Shown one piece after another: positions 10,663-20,680 of a DNA stretch of 64,000 bases. A program made the translations under genes and the position numbers. Each line of letters begins with the position of its first letter. The first letter of the stretch is position 1. The stretch is from Type-B symbiont of Plautia stali (GTDB lineage: Bacteria; Pseudomonadota; Gammaproteobacteria; Enterobacterales; Enterobacteriaceae). A model generated the notes under the pieces. It had not been told where the DNA came from. It saw only the letters and a program-made list of their open reading frames with translations, and did no database searches. The DNA lies in NCBI GenBank assembly GCA_001485295.1, contig BBOA01000008.1, positions 1 through 64,000 on the forward strand, in the 5' to 3' direction.

Positions 10663-11673
10663 ATGCTTTATCCTATCGTCCGACCCGCGTTGTTTAAGCT
10701 CTATCCCGAGCGCGCCCATGAACTCACTTTTCAGCAGCTGCGTTTTATCTGCGGTACGCCGCTGGAGTCGCTAATCCGTCAGCGGCTGCCTTCACGTCCG
10801 GTCACCTGCATGGGCTTACATTTTAACAACGCGCTGGGACTGGCGGCCGGACTGGATAAAAATGCGGAGTGCATCGACGCCTTCAGCGCCATGGGGTTCG
10901 GCTTTGTGGAGGTCGGCACCGTCACGCCGCGCGCACAGGCGGGCAACGATAAGCCGCGTATGTTCCGGCTGGTAGAGGCTGAGGGCATTATCAACCGTAT
11001 GGGCTTTAACAACCTCGGCGTCGACCACTTGGTTGAGAATGTCAAAAAGACGCGTTTCAAAGGGATCCTCGGCATTAATATCGGCAAAAATAAAGACACG
11101 GCGGTGGAAAACGGCAAAGAGGATTACCTGATCTGCATGGAGAAGGTATACGCCCATGCTGGTTATGTCGCGGTAAATATCTCGTCGCCTAATACGCCAG
11201 GATTGCGCACGCTGCAATATGGAAAGGCGCTAGACGATCTTCTGGCTTCGATTAAAGCGAAACAAAAAGCGCTGGAACAGCGTTATCTGAAATATGTGCC
11301 GGTGGCCGTAAAAATTGCACCCGATCTTTCTGAAGAAGAATTAATACAAATTGCCGACAGCTTGCTGCGTCATAATATCGATGGCGTCATCGCCACCAAT
11401 ACTACGCTGGATCGCTCTCTGGTCAGCGGCCTGAAATACAGCACCGAAACCGGCGGCCTGAGCGGTCGTCCGGTGCAGTCGCGCAGCACGGCAGTGATCA
11501 AGCGGCTGGCGCAGGAGCTGGACGGGGCGCTGCCGATTATCGGCGTTGGCGGCATCGATTCATTAACCGCGGCGCGGGAAAAAATGGCTGCAGGCGCCTC
11601 GCTGGTGCAGATTTACTCCGGCTTTATTTATAAAGGGCTAGGATTAATAAAAGATATCGTGACCTATCTCTAA
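10663..11673 (+). CDS. pyrD: Dihydroorotate dehydrogenase (quinone), class 2
   Basis: Oxidises dihydroorotate to orotate at the inner membrane, passing electrons to quinone; fourth step of pyrimidine synthesis. The start [12 protein letters not shown] at 10663 follows AGGAG and gives 336 residues, the same as E. coli PyrD; an upstream in-frame extension has no family match. The N-terminal membrane-associating helices are followed by the FMN barrel with [29 protein letters not shown] (containing the catalytic serine) and IIGVGGIDS. The frame is intact, as is pyrC later in the window. Confidence 0.97.
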   Translation: MLYPIVRPALFKLYPERAHELTFQQLRFICGTPLESLIRQRLPSRPVTCMGLHFNNALGLAAGLDKNAECIDAFSAMGFGFVEVGTVTPRAQAGNDKPRMFRLVEAEGIINRMGFNNLGVDHLVENVKKTRFKGILGINIGKNKDTAVENGKEDYLICMEKVYAHAGYVAVNISSPNTPGLRTLQYGKALDDLLASIKAKQKALEQRYLKYVPVAVKIAPDLSEEELIQIADSLLRHNIDGVIATNTTLDRSLVSGLKYSTETGGLSGRPVQSRSTAVIKRLAQELDGALPIIGVGGIDSLTAAREKMAAGASLVQIYSGFIYKGLGLIKDIVTYL

Positions 11674-11746
11674 GACATTTCTAATAAAACGCAGGACTTC
11701 GCTAAGTCTGTGCAGAGAAACGCGGCTGTTAACGACGAGGCAAATT

Positions 11747-12300
11747 ATGAAAATCAAACCTGACGGTAACTGGCGCTGGTATTTTAACGCCGACCATGAC
11801 CGCATGATGCTCGATCTGGCTGACGGTATGCTTTTCCGCTCTCGATTTTCCCGCAAAATGTTGACGCCGGATGCCTTCAGCCAGGGCAGCTTCAGCGTTC
11901 ACGACGCCGCGCTCTACTATACCTTTGAAGAACGCTACCGAACGCTGCCGACAGAGTTCGCTAAGCGTCAATCAGTGCGCCGAGCTGACGCTCAATGCCC
12001 TGGTGGCGAGCAGGTTTCTCAAGCCGCTGATGCCGAAGAGCTGGCACTTCACCGCTTGGACATGCGTGCTGTAGCCTGAAGCGGTCGACATGGTCGAGGT
12101 GACGCTAGCGGAGAACGGCGAGCAGGCGCGACTACTGGCGGTGAGAGCGGGAGCAATGCTACGCTTTGTCTGCTGGTCCAGCCTTCTCTGACGCTGGCGG
12201 GCAAACTGATGATGCTGGGCGACGCCATTAAAATCATGAACGATCGCTTGGTGTCGCACCATGCCGACAGCGCGCCGCGTTTCGCGTACGCCGTCCAAGG
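11747..12300 (+). pseudogene. zapC: Cell division protein ZapC, frameshifted
   Basis: The N-terminus [20 protein letters not shown] and [20 protein letters not shown] is unmistakable ZapC (YcbW), an FtsZ-ring bundling factor. The frame shifts near 11960; the continuation [20 protein letters not shown] is read in another frame, a stop follows soon after, and [19 protein letters not shown] appears further on. The gene has roughly full length but at least three frame changes. Confidence 0.93.
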
Positions 12301-12301
12301 T

Positions 12302-12945
12302 TTACGCCAGTTCAATATCCCCAGCTGGAATACAGCTGCAACTCAAAATAGTGCCGTCGCTGCGAATAGCACTCTTCTTTAACACCTTCACGTCGCCTGA
12401 CAGCAGCGTCACTTTGCAGCTGCCGCACAAGCCCGCACGGCAAGAGTGGGGGATTTTAAATCCCTGCATCTCCAACTGTTCCAGCAGCACCTGCTGATTA
12501 TCGCCCTGAAACAGCTGCCCCTGATAAGCAATAGCGACCTCGGCCGCGCTTTGCTACTGCGGCCTCAAGGTTTCCACCACCGCGCCTAGGCCATAGGCGC
12601 GCTGCGTATGGCGCGCCAGCATCTGAACTTCATCGCCGACGCGCACGATGCCGCTGCTGCGAGCAATGAGTCGGTCGGCTGCTCCTATGTGGCAAAATCG
12701 CTAAAGCGGATCATTGCCTAGCTGCCGTCGGGCGCCTGCAGGTAAAGGCCGTCGGTTAGTAGCGCCGGGGTGAAGCCCACTATCTCTGGATACTGGCGCG
12801 CGGTATAGTAATAAAGGCGCCGTCCAGTTCTTTCAGCATAAAAATACGGTCGAACGCCAGCCTGCTCTCTAGCACCTGCGCGTGAGAAAGGTGCAAACGG
12901 CGCATCGATCTGACCGGATGGATAAACAGACGAAATAGCAGCTGA
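12302..12945 (-). pseudogene. ycbX: YcbX-like MOSC/ferredoxin protein, internally deleted
   Basis: The C-terminal 2Fe-2S ferredoxin domain is intact as a reading frame ([20 protein letters not shown], then [12 protein letters not shown]), with the C-x4-C-x2-C pattern visible. Upstream come broken pieces of the MOSC beta-barrel part ([11 protein letters not shown] near 12905, [18 protein letters not shown] near 12770). The catalytic MOSC half between them is mostly gone and TAG codons interrupt it. YcbX detoxifies N-hydroxylated base analogues together with molybdenum cofactor. The 5' end runs into the rlmL remnant. Confidence 0.88.
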
Positions 12946-14243
12946 TCGCCTGCGATCGCGCACAGGGCCTGCTTCGCGGCCTACCCACTGGCGTTAGCAC
13001 AACGACGCGCTGTGGCGGGAAGTGAAGAGCGATGCACCGCCGCTGCGCAGCCGCGTTTCTTCGGCTCGACAGCGTCGCCGATCTCTGTCAGGACGTATCG
13101 CTCTGCACAGCCAGCTCGGCCACATTATGAAGCAGCACTTCGGCGGCTGGACGCTGTCGCTGTTCAGCGGCTCGCCGGAGCTGTTGAGCTGTCTGCAGCT
13201 GCGCGCGGAGCATCATTTCAAAGCTAAAAACGGCCCGATCGAGTGCGTGCAGAAAAACTATCAGCTGGTGGAAAACGGCGGTGAAAGCGGCGCGCAGATC
13301 GTCGAAGACTACGCTAACTGCCTGTGTAAAAATCTGAAGAAGCTGGATATGTGGGCGCGTCAGGAGGGCATATCGCCTGCTATCGCCTCTATGACACCGA
13401 TCTGCCGGAATATAATGTCGCCATCAACCGCTACTGCAAGTGGGTGGTAGTGCAGGAGTACGCGCCGCCGAAAACTATCGACGCTGCCAAGCGCCAGTGT
13501 CTGTTCGATGTCATCGGCGCCACCTTCAGCGTGCTGGATCTGCCCGCCAACCGTCTGGTGCTGAAAACTTGCGAGCGGCAAAAAGGCAAAAATTAGTATC
13601 AGAAGCTTAATGAAAAGTGTAATTTCTTCGAGGTGCAAGAGTTTAACGCGCGTCTACTAGTCAATCTGACGGACTACTTGGACACCGGGCTGTTCCTCGA
13701 CTACTGCATCGCGCGCCAGATGCTCGGCAAAATGAGCAAGGATAGAGATTTCCTCAACCTTTTCTCCTACACCGGCAGCGCTAGCGTGCAAGCCGGGCTG
13801 GGTGGCACGCGCACCACACCACGATCGACATGTCGTGCACCTACCTTGAATGAGCGGAATGCAACCTGCGCCTGAACGGGCTGACCGGCCGCTAGCATCG
13901 CCTGATACAGGCCGACTGCCTGAGCTGGCTGCGCGAAAGCGATGAGACCTTCAATCCGATTTTTATCGATCTGCCGACCTTTTCTAACTCTAAACGCATA
14001 GAAGAGGACTTCGACGTGCAGCGCGATTACATTATGTTGATACGAAATCTGAAGCGCCTGCTGCGCGCTGGCGGCACCGTCATGTTCTCCAACAACAAAC
14101 GCGATTTTAAAATGGATCTCGAAGGGCTGGTGCTCCTAGGCCTTAAGGCGCAGGACATCACCCAGAAAACCCCGTCGCAGAATTTTGCCCGTAACCATCA
14201 AATTCACAACTGCTGGCTGATTACCCACGCCGGTAAGGAATAA
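12946..14243 (+). pseudogene. rlmL: 23S rRNA methyltransferase RlmKL, 5' truncated and broken
   Basis: RlmKL makes m2G2445 and m7G2069 in 23S rRNA. The THUMP and most of the RlmL half (about the first 230 residues) are deleted; text resumes at a CDRAQGL segment. There follows [13 protein letters not shown], then [52 protein letters not shown] (SAM site) and [15 protein letters not shown]. Frameshifts occur near 13360 and 13840, and a CAG-to-TAG stop lies at KN-Q-YQK near 13594. The catalytic DPPTF motif now reads DLPTF. The deletion also removed the divergent rlmL/ycbX promoter region. Confidence 0.93.
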
Positions 14244-14249
14244 GTTCAG

Positions 14250-16163
14250 ATGTCATTAATCAGTATTCACAACGCCTATCTCTCTTTTAGCGACGCGCCG
14301 CTGCTCGATAACACCGAGCTGCATATCGAAGAGAACGAGCGCGTCTGTCTGGTCGGCCGTAATGGTGCCGGTAAATCGACCCTGATGAAGATCATCAACG
14401 GGGAGCAGCTGCTGGACGACGGCCGTATTATCTTTGAACAGGATCTGGTAGTGGCGCGTCTGCAGCAGGACCAACCGCGCAATATTACCGGCTCGGTGTA
14501 TGACTTCGTGGCGGAGGGTGTGGAGGAGCAGGCCGAACACCTTAAGGCCTACCACGCGATTTCCCATATGGTGATGCTCGATCCCAGCGAGAAAAACCTC
14601 AATGAGATGGGGCATCTGCAGACCATTCTCGATCACCACAATCTATGGCAGCTGGAGAACCGCATCAACGACGTGCTGCAGCAGATCGGCCTGCAGCCCG
14701 ATACCGAGCTGTCGTCGCTGTCGGGTGGCTGGCTGCGTAAAGCGGCGCTGGGCCGCGCGCTGGTGAGTAATCCGCGCTTGCTGTTGCTGGATGAGCCGAC
14801 CAACCACCTCGATATCGAAACCGTCGACTGGCTGGAAACCTTCCTAAAGACCTTCAGCGGCAGCATCGTCTTTATTTCCCACGACCGTTCGTTTATCCGC
14901 AATATAGCGACGCGCATCGTCGACCTCGATCGCGGCAAGCTAGTTTCCTGGCCGGGCAATTATGACCTCTACTTGGAAGGGAAAGAGGAGGCGCTGCGCG
15001 TCGAAGAGATGCAGAACGCCGAGTTCGACCGTAAGCTAGCGCAGGAAGAGGTGTGGGTCCGTCATGGCATCAAGGCGCGCCGCACCCGTAACGAAGGCCG
15101 CGTGCGCGCGTTGAAAGCGCTGCGGCGCGAACGCTCCGAGCGCCGCGAGGTGATGGACAAAGCCAATATGCAGGTGGGCGAGGCTTCGCGTTCCGGCAAA
15201 ATCGTCTTCGAGCTGGAACACGTCAATTATGGCGTGGGCGGCAAGACGCTGGTGCATGACTTCTCCGCCCAAGTGCAGCGCGGCGACAAAATCGCGCTGA
15301 TCGGCCCGAACGGCTGCGGCAAGACCACGCTGCTGCGCCTGATGCTGCAGCAGCTGAAGGCCGACAGCGGCCGCGTGCACAGCGGCACCAAGCTGGAAGT
15401 CGCCTATTTCGACCAGCATCGCACGGAACTAGATCCCGATCGCACCGTGATGGATAACCTCGCCGAAGGCAAGCAGGAAGTGATGGTCAACGGCAAGCCG
15501 CGCCACATGCTGAGCTACCTGCAGGACTTCCTGTTTAATCCGAAACGTGCCATAACGCCGGTGCGTGCGCTCTCAGGCGGCGAGCGAAATCGTTTGCAGC
15601 TGGCGCGCCTGTTTCTGCGTCCCAGCAACCTGATGATCCTCGATGAACCGACCAATGACCTCGACGTTGAAACCTTGGAGCTGCTGGAAGAGCTGATCGA
15701 CGGCTACCGAGGCACAGTGCTGCTGGTAAGCCATGACCGTCAGTTTGTCGATAATACCGTGACCGAATGCTGGATCTTCGAGGGCAACGGCGAAATAGGC
15801 AGCTTCATTGGCGGCTATCATGACGCGCAGCAGCGCGCGGCTTACAAACAGCAGAAAAGCTCTCAGGCGAGCAAGCCCGCCGCCGCGGTGAAACTGGCGA
15901 CGAAAAAAAATGACGTCGGCAAACGCGGCAGCGCTAAACTCAGCTATAACCTGACGCGCGAACTGGAGCAGCTGCTGCAGAAGCTGGAGTCGCTGGAGGC
16001 TCGCATCGGCGAACTGCAGGCGAAAATGAGCCATCCCGATTTCTTCAGCCAGCCGCACGACCAGACCCAGCCGGTGCTAGATGCGCTAGCGCAGTCAGAG
16101 CAGGAGCTGGAAGCGGCGTTTGCTCGGTGGGAAGAGCTGGAAGCGTTAAAAAACGGCGCATAA
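14250..16163 (+). CDS. uup: ABC-F family ATPase Uup
   Basis: Cytoplasmic tandem-ABC protein of the ABC-F group, linked in E. coli to ribosome function and to control of precise transposon excision. The 637 residues equal the family length (E. coli 635). Two ATPase domains are complete: Walker A GRNGAGKST (near residue 37) and GPNGCGKTT (near 351), signatures LSGGWLRK and LSGGERNRL, Walker B LLLLDEPTNHLD and LMILDEPTNDLD. A basic linker (HGIKARRTRNEGR) and a C-terminal coiled coil from about residue 560 are present. It starts seven bases after the rlmL remnant. Confidence 0.96.
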   Translation: MSLISIHNAYLSFSDAPLLDNTELHIEENERVCLVGRNGAGKSTLMKIINGEQLLDDGRIIFEQDLVVARLQQDQPRNITGSVYDFVAEGVEEQAEHLKAYHAISHMVMLDPSEKNLNEMGHLQTILDHHNLWQLENRINDVLQQIGLQPDTELSSLSGGWLRKAALGRALVSNPRLLLLDEPTNHLDIETVDWLETFLKTFSGSIVFISHDRSFIRNIATRIVDLDRGKLVSWPGNYDLYLEGKEEALRVEEMQNAEFDRKLAQEEVWVRHGIKARRTRNEGRVRALKALRRERSERREVMDKANMQVGEASRSGKIVFELEHVNYGVGGKTLVHDFSAQVQRGDKIALIGPNGCGKTTLLRLMLQQLKADSGRVHSGTKLEVAYFDQHRTELDPDRTVMDNLAEGKQEVMVNGKPRHMLSYLQDFLFNPKRAITPVRALSGGERNRLQLARLFLRPSNLMILDEPTNDLDVETLELLEELIDGYRGTVLLVSHDRQFVDNTVTECWIFEGNGEIGSFIGGYHDAQQRAAYKQQKSSQASKPAAAVKLATKKNDVGKRGSAKLSYNLTRELEQLLQKLESLEARIGELQAKMSHPDFFSQPHDQTQPVLDALAQSEQELEAAFARWEELEALKNGA

Positions 16164-16178
16164 ACAAAGGGAGTCGGG

Positions 16179-17447
16179 ATGTGTTCAGCCGCTGAAAGCC
16201 AGGCGTGGATGCTCTGTCCACAGTGCGATTTAATGGTCAAACTGCCGGATGTGCCGCAGGGCAGTCGCGCGTCCTGCCCGTGCTGTCACTCGGTGCTGAC
16301 TACTAACTGGCCCGAGCCGCGCAGGCGGCCGACCGGCTATGCGCTGGCGGCGCTGTTTATGCTGCTGCTGGCGAACCTGTTTCCCTTTATCACTATGAAG
16401 GTCGCGAGTCTCAGCAGCCAGATATCGCTGCTGCAGATCCCGAAAGTCATGGTGTCAGAGGATTACAGCAGCCTCGCCACGCTGTTTCTGGTGTTTGTGC
16501 AGGCGATCCCCGGGATGTGCATGCTGACCATTATTCTGCTGGTTAACCGTTTCAGGCTGCCGGCGAGTCTGCGTCTTGGGCTAGCGCGCACGCTGTTTCA
16601 GCTGCGCAGCTGGGGCATGGCGGAGATCTTTATGGCCAGCGTGCTGGTCAGCTTCGTGAAACTGATGGCCTATGGCGATATCGAGCTGGAAACCAGCTTC
16701 TGGCCTTGGTGTCTGTTCTGCTTGCTGCAGCTGTGCGCCTTTCAGTGCGTGGATCGCCGCTGTCTGTGGAACCAGATCGCGCCGATGCCGTCGCTGCCGC
16801 ACGTACCGGAAAAGGGCGTCAGCGGGCTACAGCAGGATCTACGCTCCTGTCCGTGCTGCACCGCCATACTGCCTGCGGATCAGCCGGACTGCCCGCGCTG
16901 CGGCGTCATCGCCGCGCCGCGCCGCAAGCACAGTCTGCAATGGACGCTGGCGCTGCTCTTTACCTCGCTGGTAATCTACATTCCCGCCAATTTGCTGCCG
17001 ATTATGGTAACCGAAACCCTCGGCATGCCTTATCCGTCTAACATTATGTCGGGCGTGATCCTGCTCTGGAGCGACGGCTCCTATCCGGTAGCGCTGGTGA
17101 TTTTTATCGCCAGCATCATGGTGCCGTCGCTGAAAATGCTGGCGCTCGGCTGGCTCTGCTGGAACGCTAGCGGACGCGGCTACCGCGACAGCGAAAGGAT
17201 GCATTTGGTTTATGAAGTGGTCGAATTCATCGGCCGCTGGTCGATGATCGACGTGTTTGTTATTGCCGTGCTCTCTGCACTGGTGCGCATGGGGCAACTG
17301 ATGAATGTTTATCCCGAGACGGGCGCGCTGCTATTTGCGCTAGTGGTGATCCTGACCATGATCGCCGCCATGACGTTTGACCCGCGCCTGACTTGGGATC
17401 GCCTACGGGAACACACTACGAAGGAGCCACGCTTTGACGGAAAGTAA
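16179..17447 (+). CDS. pqiA: Pqi system membrane protein PqiA
   Basis: Inner-membrane partner of the PqiABC lipid transport machine, which spans the envelope. The 422 residues (E. coli 417) carry two repeated units, each a four-cysteine zinc ribbon (CPQCDLMVKL...CPCCHS near residue 13; CPCCTAILPADQPDCPRCG near residue 225) followed by about four transmembrane helices, the known duplicated YebS/PqiA layout. It starts 15 bases after uup and overlaps pqiB by 14 bases, so it is the first gene of an intact pqiABC operon. In E. coli the operon responds to SoxS and RpoS. Confidence 0.95.
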   Translation: MCSAAESQAWMLCPQCDLMVKLPDVPQGSRASCPCCHSVLTTNWPEPRRRPTGYALAALFMLLLANLFPFITMKVASLSSQISLLQIPKVMVSEDYSSLATLFLVFVQAIPGMCMLTIILLVNRFRLPASLRLGLARTLFQLRSWGMAEIFMASVLVSFVKLMAYGDIELETSFWPWCLFCLLQLCAFQCVDRRCLWNQIAPMPSLPHVPEKGVSGLQQDLRSCPCCTAILPADQPDCPRCGVIAAPRRKHSLQWTLALLFTSLVIYIPANLLPIMVTETLGMPYPSNIMSGVILLWSDGSYPVALVIFIASIMVPSLKMLALGWLCWNASGRGYRDSERMHLVYEVVEFIGRWSMIDVFVIAVLSALVRMGQLMNVYPETGALLFALVVILTMIAAMTFDPRLTWDRLREHTTKEPRFDGK

Positions 17448-19080
17448 CCACGGCCATGCAAAAGTGGACCAGATAAAACGCTGGTCGCCGGTCTGGATTA
17501 TCCCCATCGTGACACTGTTGATCGGCGGATGGATCCTGTTTTATCACTTTAGCCATCTCGGGCCGGAAGTGGCCCTGATTACGGAAAACGCGGAAGGTAT
17601 CGAAGCGGGTAAAACCACCATTAAAAGCCGCAGCGTCAATGTCGGCGTGGTGGAAAAAGCGGAGCTGACCGACGATCTGCACCATGTAGAAATCACCGCG
17701 CGGCTTAATTCCGGCATGGAAAAGCTGCTACACGGCGACAGCGTTTTCTGGGTGGTGAAACCGCAGATCGGGCGCGGAGGGGTTACTGGCCTCAACACGC
17801 TGCTCTCCGGCAACTATATCGAACTGCAGCCCGGCACCAAAAAAGATGAAAAGAAAGAGCAGTATCAGCTGCTTGACACGCCGCCGCTGGCGCCGTCCGA
17901 CGCTAAAGGCATCCGCATAACGCTCGACAGCAAAAAAGTGGGGCAGCTGAACGCCGGCGATCCGGTGCTGTTTCGCGGCTATCGCGTCGGTACGGTGGAA
18001 ACCAGCAATTTCGACACCGACAAGCGCATGATGACCTATCAGCTCTTTATCGCCGCGCCTTACGACAGACTGGTAACCACCAACGTTTGCTTCTGGAAAG
18101 ACAGCGGCATCGCGGTGGATATGTCGGCATCGGGCATGCGCATCGAGATGGGCTCGCTGACCACGCTGTTCAGCGGTGGCGTCAGCTTCGACGTGCCGGA
18201 CGGCTGGGATTTAGGCCAAGCCGCGGCGAACAATGCTGACTATCACCTGTTTGACGATCAGCGCAGCATCCAGAATTCGCTCTACACTAATCATGTATAT
18301 TTCCTAATGTTCTTTACCTACTCAATTCGCGGCCTGCAGGTCGGCGCACCGGTCGAGTTCCGCGGCATCCGTCTGGGAACCGTCTCGCAGGTACCCTTTA
18401 TGACTAAAGGCGTCAATCAGGCGTTAAATAACGACTATCGCGTGCCGGTGCTGATCTGCATCGAGCCTGATCGCTTCACCGCCCGACTAGGTCAGGACTT
18501 TAATCTGGAGCAGAATCTGCAAGACGGCAAAAAACGTGGCCTGCGCGCCGCGCTGAAAACCGGCAACCTACTCTCCGGCTCGCTCTATATCGATCTCGAC
18601 TTCTACGATAACGTGCCGGCTTATAAAGGTCCGAACAAAGTCGCTGGCTATGAGATCATTCCCACCACCAGCGGCGGCCTGAGCCAGATCCAGCAGAAAC
18701 TGGTGGCGGCGCTCGACAAGATCAACGCATTGCCACTTAACAATGTGATGACCGAGGCGACCGGCACGCTGAAAGAGAGCCAGCGCACGCTGCGTGAAAT
18801 GCAGGGCACGCTGAAAAATCTCAACCAGATTAGCGCCAGCCCGGCGATGAAAACCTTGCCGGAAAATATGCAGCAAACGCTGCGCGAACTGAATCGCAGT
18901 ATGAAAGGGCTGCAACTTGGCTCCCCGGCTTATAACAAGCTGGTGGGCGATATGCAGCGACTGGATCAAGTACTTCGCGAACTGCAGCCGGTATTGAAAA
19001 CCCTCAATACCAAAAGCAACGCGCTGGTCTTTGAGGCCAAACCGGGTCAGGATCTCCAGCCAAAGAGGGCGAAACAGTGA
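17434..19080 (+). CDS. pqiB: Pqi system MCE protein PqiB
   Basis: MCE-domain protein forming hexameric rings stacked into a needle that carries phospholipid between the inner and outer membrane. At 548 residues it matches E. coli (546). One N-terminal transmembrane helix (WIIPIVTLLIGGWILFYHF, about residues 19-37) is followed by three MCE repeats, each with a GxxxxFRG-type signature (VLFRGYRVGTVE, VEFRGIRLGTV), and a long C-terminal coiled coil from about residue 410. The start is TTG at 17434, overlapping pqiA by 14 bases, and it overlaps pqiC by four bases, implying translational coupling. Confidence 0.95.
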   Translation: MTESNHGHAKVDQIKRWSPVWIIPIVTLLIGGWILFYHFSHLGPEVALITENAEGIEAGKTTIKSRSVNVGVVEKAELTDDLHHVEITARLNSGMEKLLHGDSVFWVVKPQIGRGGVTGLNTLLSGNYIELQPGTKKDEKKEQYQLLDTPPLAPSDAKGIRITLDSKKVGQLNAGDPVLFRGYRVGTVETSNFDTDKRMMTYQLFIAAPYDRLVTTNVCFWKDSGIAVDMSASGMRIEMGSLTTLFSGGVSFDVPDGWDLGQAAANNADYHLFDDQRSIQNSLYTNHVYFLMFFTYSIRGLQVGAPVEFRGIRLGTVSQVPFMTKGVNQALNNDYRVPVLICIEPDRFTARLGQDFNLEQNLQDGKKRGLRAALKTGNLLSGSLYIDLDFYDNVPAYKGPNKVAGYEIIPTTSGGLSQIQQKLVAALDKINALPLNNVMTEATGTLKESQRTLREMQGTLKNLNQISASPAMKTLPENMQQTLRELNRSMKGLQLGSPAYNKLVGDMQRLDQVLRELQPVLKTLNTKSNALVFEAKPGQDLQPKRAKQ

Positions 19081-19643
19081 GAAAAGGAGCCGTTTTGTGC
19101 GCCGCGCTGCTGTTAAGCGCGTGCAGCAGCACTATTGATAACACCTACTACCAGCTGCCGTCGACACCGGCGGTTATGCAGGTGCGCACCGGCGGGGAAG
19201 CACAGCCGCCGGTGCTGTGGGTTGAACAAGTCGCGGTGCCCGATTACCTGTCGGGCAACGGCCTAGTCTATCAGACCAGCGACGTCAAATACGTTATCGC
19301 CGCCAATAATCTCTGGGCCAGCCCGCTCGATCAGCAGCTGCAGCAAACGCTGGTCGCTAACCTGAGCAAAGCTTTGCCTAGGTGGCTGATTTCCACCGCG
19401 CCGCTGGGCGAGAAGCATGACATGCTGAACGTCACGGTCACCGGTTTTCAGGGGCGCTACGACGGGCGCGCCGTGGTCAGCGGCGAATGGGTGTTGCAGC
19501 ATAATGGCCGCGTGGTGAAGCAGGGGTTCTATATGACGCTGCCGCAGAACGAAGATGGCTATGACGCGCTGGTGCGGACGCTGGCGATCGGCTGGCAACA
19601 AACCGCGCAGCAGATTGCCAAAACGGTGATAACCATAGAATAA
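19077..19643 (+). CDS. pqiC: Pqi system outer membrane lipoprotein PqiC (YmbA)
   Basis: Outer-membrane lipoprotein that docks the PqiB needle. The start is GTG at 19077, inside the pqiB stop region; the signal peptide ends in the lipobox LLSAC at residue 17, followed by SS, which does not carry an inner-membrane retention aspartate. The 188-residue length equals E. coli YmbA (187). It contains the ABC-type auxiliary domain (DUF330) with YQTSDVKYVIAANNLWASPL. A strong terminator closes the operon. Confidence 0.94.
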   Translation: MRKGAVLCAALLLSACSSTIDNTYYQLPSTPAVMQVRTGGEAQPPVLWVEQVAVPDYLSGNGLVYQTSDVKYVIAANNLWASPLDQQLQQTLVANLSKALPRWLISTAPLGEKHDMLNVTVTGFQGRYDGRAVVSGEWVLQHNGRVVKQGFYMTLPQNEDGYDALVRTLAIGWQQTAQQIAKTVITIE

Positions 19644-19664
19644 AATGGGCTAAAGATGTTGCTC

Positions 19665-19714
19665 AGCCCCTGTTGGCCGTCGGCGCTCCGCTGCGGCCAA
19701 CAGGGGCTTTTTTT
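19665..19714 (+). terminator. Terminator of the pqiABC operon
   Basis: A 15-base perfect stem (AGCCCCTGTTGGCCG and its complement), a 14-base loop, then a run of eight T. This is one of the strongest hairpins in the window. Confidence 0.92.
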
Positions 19715-19865
19715 ACTGCCGCGTCAAACTGATGACGCTGGCGTGAAATTTGCGCATTGACCCTTTCCGGGCAGGACAGGTAAGACCCAAATCCGGCGGC
19801 GTATTATTTCTTCACTCTATTTCTTTTCACCAGATTCTATAGACCTGATATAAGGGATACGGAGT

Positions 19866-20036
19866 ATGAATATGAGGGATGCGGAGTACGAAGAGACAGA
19901 ACGGCGCTCACTCACGTGGCTGGCTGGTATTATAGGACGCTCAAAAGAGATGTGTCCGTATCAGATGATTAAGGCTAAGTCTCAATGGTTGGGAGGTCGG
20001 TGACAAGCCATGGAGGACAGGTCGGTTACGGTGTAA
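19866..20036 (+). pseudogene. rmf: Ribosome modulation factor, rearranged and nonsense-mutated
   Basis: Rmf is a 55-residue protein that pairs ribosomes into inactive 100S dimers in stationary phase. The core GRSKEMCPYQ and SQWLGG is clear, and the natural C-terminus QAMEDRSVTV follows but only after a TGA at 20001. The N-terminal basic segment is scrambled by small deletions. The region around the ribosome binding site and start is tandemly duplicated: AGGGATACGGAGTATGAA at 19853-19870 and AGGGATGCGGAGTACGAA at 19875-19892, where the second copy's start is ACG. The first ATG (19866) reads in frame into the core, giving at most a 45-residue altered product. Location between pqiC and fabA is the normal rmf locus. 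Confidence 0.88.
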
Positions 20037-20049
20037 TCGACTGTCAGGA

Positions 20050-20089
20050 AAAGGAAGAAACCTCCGCCGCTGCGGAGGTTTCTTCCTTT
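20050..20089. terminator. Bidirectional terminator between rmf and fabA
   Basis: A perfect 18-base stem (AAAGGAAGAAACCTCCGC and its complement) with a four-base loop, A-rich on one side and T-rich on the other, lies between the convergent rmf remnant and fabA. Confidence 0.9.
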
Positions 20090-20095
20090 GAGCTA

Positions 20096-20614
20096 TCAGA
20101 AAGCGCTGGCGTCTTTGAACAGACCCACTTTCAGATCGCTGGCAAAGTAAATCAGGTTGCCATCGACGAAGACTTCGCCATCGGCGACGGCCATGACCAG
20201 TTTACGGTTAATGACGCGTTTGAAGTGAATGCGGTAGGTCACTTTCTTCGCCGTCGGCAGCACCTGACTGGTGAATTTCACTTCGCCGACGCCCAGCGCG
20301 CGGCCTTTTCCTTCGCCGCCGAGCCAGCCCAGATAGAAGCCCACCAGCTGCCACATGGCGTCAAGGCCAAGACAACCCGGCATCACCGGATCGCCGATAA
20401 AGTGGCAGGCGAAAAACCATAAGTCCGGATTGATATCCAGTTCGGCTTCCACGAAACCTTTATCGTATTTACCGCCGTCTTCATTCATTTTGACCACGCG
20501 GTCCATCATCAACATGTTGCCTGACGGAAGCGGCGGTCCGTTCTCGCCAAACAGTTCACCGCGACCTGACGCAATCAGGTCCTCTTTGCTATAGGATTCG
20601 CGTTTATCAACCAT
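20096..20614 (-). CDS. fabA: 3-hydroxydecanoyl-ACP dehydratase/isomerase
   Basis: Introduces the double bond of unsaturated fatty acids by dehydrating 3-hydroxydecanoyl-ACP and isomerising the product; cytoplasmic homodimer with a hotdog fold. The 172 residues equal E. coli FabA. The active-site segment [17 protein letters not shown] holds the catalytic histidine (about residue 71) and aspartate (about 85). The frame is intact and a FabR-like operator lies upstream. Confidence 0.97.
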   Translation of the reverse strand: MVDKRESYSKEDLIASGRGELFGENGPPLPSGNMLMMDRVVKMNEDGGKYDKGFVEAELDINPDLWFFACHFIGDPVMPGCLGLDAMWQLVGFYLGWLGGEGKGRALGVGEVKFTSQVLPTAKKVTYRIHFKRVINRKLVMAVADGEVFVDGNLIYFASDLKVGLFKDASAF

Positions 20615-20651
20615 ATTTTCAATAAGCCTTGTTTAGTAGAGCACGAAGTTT

Positions 20652-20668
20652 AGCGAACAGCTGTACGC
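20652..20668 (-). promoter_or_regulatory. Probable FabR operator of fabA
   Basis: The near-palindrome AGCGAACAGCTGTACGC lies 38 bases upstream of the fabA start. It matches the E. coli FabR pattern AGCGTACANNTGTTCGCT read from either strand. Regulation by FabR is inferred from this match and from the known E. coli control of fabA. Confidence 0.65.
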
Positions 20669-20680
20669 CGGGCAATTTAA

